Assembly (NCBI RefSeq): GCF_025602895.1
Contig: NW_026516208.1
Span: 682,001-746,000 of the forward strand
Reading direction: 5' to 3'
DNA from: Polychytrium aggregatum
Taxonomy: Eukaryota > Chytridiomycota > Chytridiomycetes > Polychytriales
DNA: 64,000 bases
Shown piece by piece: positions 55,291 to 64,000 of the stretch. The notes under the pieces are model-generated. The model was not told where the DNA came from, searched no databases, and saw only the letters and a list, made by a program, of their open reading frames with translations. A program made the translations under genes and the position numbers. How positions within the stretch are numbered: the first letter of the stretch is position 1; the number at the start of each line of letters is the position of its first letter.

Positions 55291-56205
55291 GGCGGAAACG
55301 ATGACGGCGATGACGGCGATGTGGCTGTTGAGATGGAGCTCAAGCTGGCGGCAGTGTGGCTGTTGAGATGGGTCGGGAGATGAGTCTGCAGATGGGCCTG
55401 GAGATGAGTCGAGATGTGGCGGAGCAGGCTGGCTGCGCGTTCGGATTCTGTGCTCGGCGACGGTGCACGGAACACATGTCCATTCCAGTCACGTGTAAAT
55501 GTGGCCACGTGATCGTCTCGCTGGGCGACAGAGAGCAGCCCGGCGAGACCGCTTCTCGGCCGCCGATGGCTGTCGTTGCCGGCCAGGGAGAAAAAAAAAG
55601 TGGTCGGTGTGCTGGCCGAGGATCGTGTGTCCGTTCTCCGCCTATCCTGATCCTGCGTGCTGGCAGCCGGACCTCCCGATCCAGGATCGCTCGCAGCGTA
55701 AGTGACTGCAACGAACAGAGTTGGCCTACATCGAGTCTAGGGGCGAGATCGACTCGGACAATCACCTCTTGCTTGGGAGAGGCTGGGGGCAACGCCGTGC
55801 TGCAGAGCCATGGGTTCTGAGGAGTCTTGGGTGGTGGTGGTATCTGTCGCCTGGAGAGCCATGCTGACTGTCTGCCACCTTGGCTCACTTCTTGACGCAA
55901 CCTGGCGAAATGCATCCGACTCGGAACCATCGATGGATCGACGGTCTGACTTGACCATTCGGCTGCACCACTTTACTGCACCACTCGACTGCATCTCTGG
56001 GACCGAACTGTGCGGCTGCGGACGACTGAAACGACCATCCTCCACGACACCGCCTGGGCAATCTGCTCAAATCATGATCCGATCGCACGCATTGCATCGC
56101 ATCGCATCGTATCGCATCGCGTCACATTACATCGTACCGCATCGCATTACATCGGATCGGCCATCCCGCAACGGTCAACAGTCAAGCACCGTTCGCCGCT
56201 CCGCC
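55291..56205. other. Divergent intergenic, MDR dehydrogenase / bL36m
   Basis: No supported gene. It contains a gagatg-type degenerate repeat (about 55330-55420) and, just before bL36m, a run of gcatc/cgtatc-like pentamers (about 56085-56160). Confidence 0.5.
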
Positions 56206-56526
56206 ATGATCTTGTCGACTCTCTCTGCCGTCGCCCAGCGCCTCGCCTCGCGCCCGCTGCTGCCGGTCTCGACCCCGATTCTCGCGCCCATCTCAAACTC
56301 ACTACTGGCAGCCGGCTCAGCCGCAGCCCCGTCTATCTGGGCCGGTGCAATGGCCATGCCATCGTTGTCGGCCCTGACGGCGCCGTGCACATGCATGCAG
56401 ACCCGAGGATACAAAGTCAAGACCTCGCTTAAGAAGCGATGCGAACACTGCTACTTTGCCAAGAGACGCGGACGTCTCTATGTCATTTGCAAGGAGCACC
56501 CCCGACACAAGCAGCGCTCCAAGTAA
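56206..56526 (+). CDS. Mitochondrial large-subunit ribosomal protein bL36m
   Basis: A single exon of 106 aa. The first ~65 residues are a Ser/Ala-rich presequence without acidic residues, fitting mitochondrial import. After [14 protein letters not shown] comes the bL36 zinc-binding core [26 protein letters not shown], with three Cys and one His in the bacterial spacing. In yeast the equivalent is Rtc6. The ATG at 56206 is chosen because it starts the presequence. The upstream frame is open but repeat-derived. Confidence 0.95.
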   Translation: MILSTLSAVAQRLASRPLLPVSTPILAPISNSLLAAGSAAAPSIWAGAMAMPSLSALTAPCTCMQTRGYKVKTSLKKRCEHCYFAKRRGRLYVICKEHPRHKQRSK

Positions 56527-57918
56527 TCAATAACAATCTCTCATTCTCAAATGGCGTCCCAAATAACAGCTGCATATGGCAGTGACAATGTGGGCAAGGA
56601 AAGGCAAAGTTGCTGGAAACACATGGTGGATGGTGGTGAGAATCGTGGGGAGGTGCAGGGCAAGAGACGGGGAGGCACGGCAAGGGAAATCGCACAAGTA
56701 TCAATGGCACATGCGCGGTCAATCGAAACGGCATGGTCATGGTGCATAAGGGCCGCTTCATGATTCCTGTCAGAGATCGGAAGGATCTGGCTCATTGAAC
56801 TCGAATCAAGCAATGCTCATCATCGCCATCGAGACCCACACGAGCCACCAGGATTCCCATCCCAAAAGAGGAGGCCACGCTCTTCATTTTTATAGGAGAG
56901 CTGTATTATTGTGTGCATCGTGGGACAAGCTGCAACGATGATGCACCCAAAGTCCACAACAGATGGGCATGTCCTGAGTGAGGCAAGGTTGTCTATGTTC
57001 CCAAAAGAAACGGTACCGCTGCCATGTGTGCAGCGTGTCTCCCATCAGAGAAAGAGAGATAGAGAGGAAAGAAAGAAAGAAAGAAAGGGATGCTTGCGAG
57101 AGAAAGCCGGGAAAGTGGAGAGAATCGAGGGGGAGGGGAGGGCAAAACCAGCCGCGGTGTAGTATAGTCGACCGATCAGTCAAGGGCGGAGCGACCAAGC
57201 GAAGTAACCAACAGATGACCTCCCCTGCCCTTGCTTCAGCGCGCTATCTGGCATATAAATTAGTGCATGCCTCGAATGAAGCATGACCCAACGAAACGTC
57301 AAGGAGGAAACTCGAAAAAAAAAGGAGAGGAGCACAAGAGGCGAGATGATGTGGGATGGAAAAGGGGGGGGAGAGGAGAGGAGAGATACACGCAGCGGCT
57401 CTGGAGTGCATCAACAACACAAATACGCAAATAGAAGACCGAGAGAACGGCTGAGACACCAAAGAGCCAAGAGATGAGCGAGAGGGAGTGTGTACGCTGC
57501 CAAGTGCACAAACAGTGAGGAGGATGCGACGAGCACAGAAACGGCTACATCAAGAACATGCCAGGAGCATCATGCGCTCTGTTACTTGAGCAACCTAGCG
57601 GCGATATGAGCGCTTTCATATGCGGCGTCAGTGAGAAGGGTAAGAGGGAGGAAGGAGAGAATGTGAATGTGCACAACCTGCAGGTTGGGACTGCACAGAG
57701 AGAGTCGGGAGGGAGGGAAAAGTCGAGCGACGCAGTGACACACACTCTGTATGTTGACTAGCGAGGGAATAGTGGTCAACGGTGGTCTATAGCTGCGACG
57801 GAGACGGAGGTGGATGCGGAAGTGGTGGGAGGCTGCAAACTTGTGCTGGTGCGCGAGACCATCCTTCGGTGCAACGACAGCACACTCGGACACGAGAGCA
57901 CAGTCAGGGAGAGCTTGC
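56527..57918. other. Convergent intergenic, bL36m / HAS-like gene
   Basis: About 1.4 kb, purine-rich on the plus strand. It includes a gaaa microsatellite (about 57062-57090) and a G8 run followed by gagag repeats (about 57365-57385). No gene was recognised. Confidence 0.5.
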
Positions 57919-60900
57919 TTAAGCCTGAGCGGCAAAAGAGCCCACCACCCGCTTTCGCTTGGTGCACTTGTAGATGTTGTAGCCGAGGATGCCCAGGACG
58001 ATGGCGCCGCAGAAGGTTCCAAGGTAGACCCAGCGCAGGATGATTTGGTGCTCGGGGTGGGCAAGGTCGAGGGGGTCGACGGTGATGCCAAGGAAGAATC
58101 TAGCAATGTTGTAGCCGACACCGGCAAAGATGGCCAGGTTCCAGATAATCGGAAAGACGTACTGCTGCCACTTGGACATCTTGGCGCCGAAGCGGGAGGA
58201 CGTTCCCCATCCGTTATCCCAGAGGAAGAGGATGGCGTGGATTTTGGCTGCCGATGCGAAACCCAAATCATGTCAGTCGCGACAGCACGACAGTGGTGCA
58301 TTTGAGCAAGTGCGAATTGCGCACACGATAGCAGAGACGGGTGCGCACGTTTGTGGTGCATGGATATGGGGATGGGTATGGGAGGTCCAGCAGGTGAGGC
58401 CGCTGAGGCAGTGTTCCGCCAGAACCGAACAGCAGAAGCAAGATGCATGCATGAATGGCCTACCGAGCATGAGACCGTGCAAGTACAGGAATCCGTAAAA
58501 GGTCACCAGGAGGAACTTGACATTTTTGGTGATGACCACAGCATAGAGAGACTTGAGGAAGCCCATGAGCAGCAGGATGTTGGCCCAAGTGAGCAGCAGC
58601 CGAAGACTCGACTTGGGGTTGTAGAGGACAGTGAAGAAGGCGTACATCAGGATCCACGGGTAGATAAATTGGAAGAGCAGCTCGTATCTGGAAGGGACGG
58701 CGGATGCATTAGATTGGGAGCAAGTGGCAGAGGTGGCCCCACTTGTGTATTGGGACAGCCACTGATGGAGATGCGCTGTCACTTACGCCATCCACAAGCT
58801 ATGACGGTGGAACCAGCGAGCGTTGAAGAGGGCCTCTCGGTAGAAACTCTTGCTCCAACGGGTCTGCTGGACAATCCATCGGATGAACTGGGTCGGGGTT
58901 TCGGTCAGACACCAGGCATAGTGAGTGTAGACGACCTGCTGGCCAAGCTTCAGTGTGAGGTTGGTCCTGAAGGAGGAGATCGCAGGACAGAGGGATCAGT
59001 ATTCGACAGGCAGGCGACACCACACACGCCACCCAGATATCGATACATACAAGTGACGATCGTCTCCGTAGGTGCACTGAACTCCAAGGAACTTTTGGCT
59101 GACCCAGGGTTCGATGATCTCGCGGATGATCTCCGTTCGGTAGATACCGAGGGGTCCAGAGACACATCCAACACACTTGTGGAAGGACTGGCAGGCTCGC
59201 TCAACATTAAAGGCTCCCCAGTAGCGGAGTGCCGAGAGGAAGGAGATCCAGTTGTCGTCGTTCCAGATGCGGACGTCGCCGGTGGCAGCGCCGACCTTGG
59301 GGTCGTCGAGCATGAAGGCAAGCTCCTTGACGGCGTTGCAGTCCAGATAGGTGTCCGAATCGGTGACCATGATGGCGTCGGTGGGGATGCAGCTGAGGAA
59401 GACATGGAAGCCGCAGTACATGGCGTGGCGCTTGCCGCCGTGCTCTGGAGCGAGTGTGAGTGTGAGTGTGAGGATTGCACGAACGACAGTCAGTGGCCGG
59501 CAAGTTGGTTGATCACGGCGGTGGCAGCCACGGCCAGCAATCGGCAGCAGCGGATAGGGCCAGATCGCAGCACATACTCTGCAGAATGCAAATGGGGCCC
59601 TTGGCGCCACGCAGCTCGGTGTACAAGGCCTTGGCCTCTGGCGACTCTGAGCCGAGTTCAGGCATGTTGAAGCCAGGCACGATCACAGTGGCATCTGGGC
59701 CAAAGACCTCCTGGAAGATTGTGCCCATGTACTCGTCCTCCTTTTCGTCGCCGTCAACAACCATGATGATGCCTACGGGTGGCGGTAGCGCAGAAATGGG
59801 CAAGGATCAGCCGAGCGCTCGAGTGGACCAGAATTAACAAGCAGAGGATGGATGCGGGTTGAACAACTCACGGCGAAGGTTGTCATACTGCAGAGCCTTG
59901 CAACTCTCGAGACACTGGCGGTAGAGCTCGGGGTCCTCGCGGTAGCCGACAATCAGCACACCGGTTGCGAGACCTCTCCAGTTCGCAGGGCGGTTGCGGA
60001 CCAGCCGGTTGACACGGACTCGGTTGGCCTGAGCAAAACAGCCCTGCACAAAGTAGTGGAGGACGACAAACAGGCCGTAGAAGCCCAGGCCGAGGGCCAC
60101 AACGTTGCTGCTGATGATGGGAATGTGCAAGGCATATCCTGTGGAGCCATACAGCAAACAGCAAATCGTTCATGAGAGGGAGGACCGACAAGGATGTTGG
60201 GCAGGCGGAGCAGCGAAATAGAGTTCGTTAGTGTTTCGGCATTGGCGAGACAAAGCACAGCAGAGGCCAACGTGGCCAGTCCGCGACGGAGCGAAGAAAG
60301 TGATCGGAATGAAGAGGACGAGCCCCGCCGGCGAAACAAGGGCAGCCGCCGATAAGACAGTCCGCCCGGTACTGCCGACGGGGGAGCAAGACAGAGTCGC
60401 GAGGAGTCGGGAGGACAGGCTCGGCTGCGGAAGCGACAACACAGAGGCCAAGAGGGGCCAGCGAAAGCAGTCGGATGGTGGTCGGCGGCTGCGAATAGAT
60501 GCAGGAGGGCCGTGAATGGGACACAGAGGGGAGCGGGAAAGGAATGGGAGGAGACCGAGAGCGGCGGGAATGGACGGCAATACAGGAGGGGAGGGGAAGG
60601 CCGAGGCGGCAGTGTTCGAATCCTGTCCATCGGGGGGACTCACCGATGATGACGGGCAGAATGAGAGCAAAGCCGGCCGAGAAGGTGAAGAGGATCTTGA
60701 ACCACTTCTCGAGTCTGGGCTCCTTCTTTTTGTTGAACCTGCGGCTGCCGGTGCCGCCGAGCCGTGGTAGCGACAGCGTGCGGAAGCGGTGTGAGTGCTG
60801 GCGAGAGGCCGTTGGGTATTCGGTCATGTCTTTGGCGCCGTCGACGACACTGTCGGCGGCAACCATGGTCTGCTGGCTGGAGGACATGGAGCGGATGGAG

Positions 60901-60959
60901 GGGTCGAGAGATGGAGGAGAGTGCTTGACGTCCTTGAGCTCGACCGAGAACGGGTTCAT
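57919..60959 (-). CDS. Hyaluronan-synthase-like membrane glycosyltransferase (GT2)
   Basis: Seven exons (complement of 60959..60644, 60138..59872, 59772..59578, 59444..59051, 58966..58787, 58687..58464, 58247..57919) keep phase exactly and give 634 aa. A cytosolic N-terminus (~85 aa) precedes two TM helices. The catalytic region has YREDPELYRQCLESCK, VVDGDEKEDEYM, KHGGKRHAMYCGF, TDSDTYLD, SALRYWGAFNVERACQSF, CVSGPLGIYR, GDDRHLTN and CLTETPTQFIRWIVQQTRW. Five TM helices follow, with GWGTSSR after the fifth TM helix. QQTRW, VERACQSF, SGPLGxYR and GWGTSxR together mark the class I hyaluronan synthase family of vertebrates and Cryptococcus Cps1 rather than classical chitin synthases, which have QRRRW. 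Such enzymes polymerise UDP-GlcNAc and UDP-GlcA and export the chain. A chitin-like product cannot be excluded from sequence. Confidence 0.9.
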
Positions 60960-61199
60960 AGCGCGGCAGGCAAAGGAGGCGAGACGGCGGCGGTGGGAGG
61001 GGGCTTTGAGGATGTGTCCCGGTGATGCGCACGACAACCCAGGGGAGGGGAGGTGATGCCGATGGACGGGTCCACGGGAGACGAGGCACTGGGCGGGAGA
61101 GAGACGGCGACGAGCAGGCAGAGCCAAGAGCAAGTGCGAGTCCAAGGGCAAGTTCAGAACCAAATCCAAGACCGAGTCCAAGACCGAATCCAAGCCAAC

Positions 61200-61258
61200 G
61201 GCGACTTGAAAAGCGACTCCAAAAGCGACTTAAAAAGCGACTTAAAAAGCGACTCCAC
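61200..61258 (+). repeat. 12-bp repeat (gcgacttaaaaa type) upstream of the HAS-like gene
   Basis: Four to five units, gcgacttaaaaa or gcgactccaaaa, about 240-300 bp upstream of the HAS-like start codon. Confidence 0.85.
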
Positions 61259-62228
61259 AGCCCCGAACTGCCGATTCTCCCCCCCACACCCGCCGCCCAC
61301 TTTGCTTCCGAGAAGCAAGCGCGAGAAGGCTGTTGCCGACCCCGCCGCGCCGCGGGCCAATCGCCGTCGAGCCAGTGGCGCGTCGTGTCTTTGGATTGTT
61401 CCTGCCCGCGCTTGGCGTCACACATGTACCACCGCCCGCGCGGCACCTGAGCGCTCTGTCTGTGTGCCCCTGCCAGCCGCCGTGGCGCTGTGCGACGCGC
61501 TTCCCTGCTGCGCGCCGGCGACGCGTCGCGCAAAGACAAGCGGCATCCGCATTGGTTGCTCTTTGTCGGCCCGCTCGGCCGCCCATGGGATCCCTGGGTG
61601 GCCACAATACGGCTGGCCAGCGGCGTCGGGACTGTCGGCGAGCTGCGGTGTGCTGTACTGCGTTGCGCTGCGAGAGTGGCGGCGATGGACGGCATCGATG
61701 ATGGTGCTGCTACTCGCACGATGAACATGATACTTGCAATATGGTGCTGCTACTCGCAATATGAGGATGATACTTGCAAGATGAGGCAAAGAAGCTGGTG
61801 TTTCATGTCCTGGCAGCGGATGCTTCTGTTTGTCGCAAACAGGATCGCTCGCGCGTCTGTCCTTGTGGCCTGGGCCTTTGCCTGGGCCTTTGCCTCGGCC
61901 CTTGCCTCGGCCCGTGACCCGCCGCCCTGTTCCGCACAGTCAGCCTGTGCTGCCGTCTGTCTCAGCTTCCGCGTTGCACAGCGCTTCAGACTCCCCCCCC
62001 CACCCGCCGTGCGCCTCTGCGCCGTGATTGCTCGGGGTGCCTGGTGGCGTGGGATGTGTCCACCGCGACGGCACACCGGCTGGCCCTGTGTCGACTGTGC
62101 GCCAAACCTTGGCCGTTGCACACCTTGGCTCGGCAGACACAACCTTCCCCGCACATACGACAAGGCGCGGCCTTCCCCCTTCCGTTCCTTCCGCGCACGC
62201 AAGGCTTGGGCAGGTCAGGATTGGTGTC

Positions 62229-62277
62229 AGCATCGCCATCAGCATCGCCATCAGCATCGCCATCAGCATCGCCATCG
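62229..62277 (+). repeat. 12-bp tandem repeat (agcatcgccatc)
   Basis: Four copies, followed by diverged units (ggcattgccatc), in intergenic DNA downstream of ORC4. Confidence 0.9.
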
Positions 62278-62810
62278 GCATTGCCATCTGTGTCTTCATT
62301 GCCATCAACACCGCATTGGCGTTGTCTTCATGCCCCTCCCTTCCCCTCCCCAAAAAACCATGATCGAGCTGGCTTGCAGTCCGGCGAGCACACCCGCTGG
62401 GCCGTGTTCTCGGCGCTCATGTCGCTCTGCATATCTCCGCTCCTCTAGATCTCTTGCGGCTTGTCCGCCTTGCGCCGTCAGCTTCCCCAGATCTTGCCCC
62501 CGCCGCAGCGGCCGCATCCGCCGAGCTGAGCTTGCTTCTTCCTAACCGGCATTGACCCTGCGTGCATGCAGCCAGACATGAGCAAGGATCAGCATCGATG
62601 CTTCGTGCGTCAGAGATCCGGACAGACCCAGACTCGGATCCAAACGCTGCCCGCCGAGCGCAGAGGGCCCCGACTCGCGATCGGGAGAATGCCACCGCCG
62701 CCTCGCAGCGGGATGGAAGATCGCCGCCGCGGACCGCCAGACACGCGCGTGCATCGATCGGAATCTTGGGACAATCATGCCCCGTCACCGACGGTCTGCC
62801 GTCCACATCC

Positions 62811-64000
62811 TTACCAGTGCTTCAGAACAGAGTCTCCGAGCTCGTCGACGGCATCCTCGATCTGGCTGGGATCGAGTGCAAGTGCCATCAGACGGAACTC
62901 TTTCGGGCATTGCCCAAGGCTCTGCGTTGGCTTGATGAGTTCAATCGACTGCAGGTTCTCGAACGACTAAAACGGGCGAGCCCGAGCCATGCGGCAGAGT
63001 GCGGTGCAGTTCGGTCAGCGCGAGTCCCGTTATATGCTCCGACAAGGTGCGCACAGGCGGCAGGGCATTTCCAAGATCTTGTCCAAGATCGGACTCTGTC
63101 CGCCGCTGCCTGCCATCGACCTCGGTAGATACCGGCCAAGTCATCCTTTCCTTGATCGTATCCCAGCCCTCACATGTCACCCGGACTTGCCTTGAGGGCC
63201 ACGGGCTTCCGAAACAGCAGCTTGGACGCACCCGCCTGACTGCGGTTTCGATAGATGTAGGCTTTGAATTCGTCATACACCATCTCAAAATTGAACTTTG
63301 TCACTTCTCGGTAGACGAGCTTGCTGATCGCAACCAACAAACACAAATCCAGGGTTGATAGTCCTGTCGATGAACAGATACGATTGCCGGCGCGTCGGAT
63401 CAGAATGGAGCGACTTGGTGTGGATATTGGCTGATTGGTTGCGCCCTCCCCACTTACACACACATACCTTTCATCAGCTGCTTGGGCTGGTCAGCCAGCT
63501 GTGCTCGCACAGATTCAATAAAATCGCCGTGCGAAAGATACGGTGTTGCCTTTGAGAGATGCAACACCGGCGTCATCTAGAGCGTGAATCGGATGTAGCC
63601 ATGGAATCAGTATCTCGAATCGACAGAGTTCATGCGCCCGACTATCCAAACGTTGTCGTCTTTGCAAGCACCGTCAACATACACAAATCAAGTTCAAGAG
63701 CCGCGGATTGCGCGTGAACTCAAATACGCTCTTCAGCAAGCGAGTGAACTGGGTATTGGAGAATAGCGCCTGTACGAACGCACGAAGCAAGCATTTCAGT
63801 CATATCCGTCAGCCATTAGCCCTGTCCGATGGCTCAGTGATGTCGCTGCATCATGTTGGCATCGATGCAATTGTCCCGTTGTGCAGCGTAACGTACCTGA
63901 ACATACGAGTTGAACGAGTCGAGATACTCAGCACTGTGGATATCTTCTTGGCGCAGTGTGAGACAGTTTTGCATGATCGAAACAAAGCCTTCGTACTTTA
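62811..64000 (-). CDS. ORC4: Origin recognition complex subunit 4, C-terminal part (5' end outside window)
   Basis: The minus strand enters the window at 64000 inside the gene. Exons read KYEGFVSIMQNCLTLRQEDI and FTRLLKSVFEFTRNPRLLNL, then the winged-helix part LDLCLLVAISKLVYREVTKF, FNFEMVYDEFKAYIYR and FRKPVALKA. The end is FENLQSIELIKPTQSLG, EFRLMALALDPSQIEDAV and LKHW-stop (TAA at 62813-62811). NFEMVYxEF and the F-x-KPV helix are typical of ORC4. ORC4 is an AAA+ subunit of the complex that marks replication origins and loads MCM. Only the C-terminal part is present, so Walker motifs are not visible here. Confidence 0.88.

Larger units (their letters stand above)
60960..62810. other. Long GC-rich region upstream of the HAS-like gene
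   Basis: About 1.85 kb without a supported gene. It contains aag-ncaag type and gcgacttaaaaa tandem repeats (about 61115-61260), a GC/CpG-rich block with a CCAAT box at 61357-61361, and a 12-bp repeat at about 62229-62277. Long overlapping frames reflect high GC, not genes. Confidence 0.5.

Noticed and set aside
60610-60630. gttcgaatcc, similar to a tRNA T-arm (B box)
   Set aside because: No A box, acceptor stem or cloverleaf can be formed around it; it lies in an intron of the HAS-like gene.
60640-62545. Long frames on both strands upstream of the HAS-like gene
   Set aside because: Low-complexity sequence in repeat- and GC-rich DNA; no homology signature, and partly antisense to HAS exon 1.

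Overview
The window is nuclear DNA from a fungus. It has dense, intron-rich genes with short GT-AG introns on both strands, GC-rich coding sequence, and fungal gene families (Exo84, Bud20/ZNF593, an Sso-type syntaxin with the fungal RDRLA start, a GPI-type fasciclin protein, Ptm1). A DONSON-like replication factor and a 7-TM hyaluronan-synthase-like enzyme next to these families suggest an early-diverging, perhaps zoosporic (chytrid-grade) lineage rather than a yeast. That placement is inference; no rRNA, tRNA or mitochondrial marker is present. Exon structures were worked out by hand from splice sites and reading phase. For ten genes the exons add up to an uninterrupted frame: PRP3, FAS1, the NRPS-like enzyme, FNTA, syntaxin, BUD20, PTM1, MPDU1, the coiled-coil orphan and HAS. 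Layout: 0-5.3 kb, the 3' end of RPB1 with its heptad CTD (+), then the U4/U6 snRNP protein PRP3 (+). 7-8.4 kb, a secreted two-FAS1-domain protein (+). 9.1-13.6 kb, an NRPS-like adenylation-thiolation-reductase enzyme (-). 14.2-16.9 kb, a DONSON-like gene (-), divergent from the farnesyl/geranylgeranyl transferase alpha subunit (+, 17.7-20.1 kb), whose fourth intron holds 48 perfect GATGCC copies. 21.3-23.4 kb, a plasma-membrane-type syntaxin (+). 24.1-29.8 kb, a C2/EF-hand phosphatidylserine decarboxylase (-), divergent from BUD20 (+). 31.6-34.6 kb, a Ptm1/TMEM87-type 7-TM protein (+). 35.1-37.7 kb, the proteasome-assembly WD40 protein PAAF1/Rpn14 (-). 38.3-43.7 kb, exocyst EXO84 (-), divergent from MPDU1 (+). 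45.6-46.6 kb, a coiled-coil orphan (-). 49.1-51.9 kb, a homeodomain factor (+) behind about 2.5 kb of GC-rich non-coding DNA. 53.5-55.3 kb, an unusual intronless MDR dehydrogenase (-). 56.2-56.5 kb, mitochondrial bL36m (+). 57.9-61.0 kb, the hyaluronan-synthase-like gene (-). 62.8-64 kb, the 3' part of ORC4 (-). The genes do not form one operon-like system. Several share themes: exocytosis and cell surface (syntaxin, EXO84, PTM1, PSD, prenyltransferase, FAS1 protein, HAS), replication (DONSON, ORC4) and gene expression (RPB1, PRP3, BUD20, bL36m, homeobox). A second theme is the abundance of short-unit tandem repeats in introns and intergenic DNA. No transposons, CRISPR arrays or convincing tRNAs were seen.
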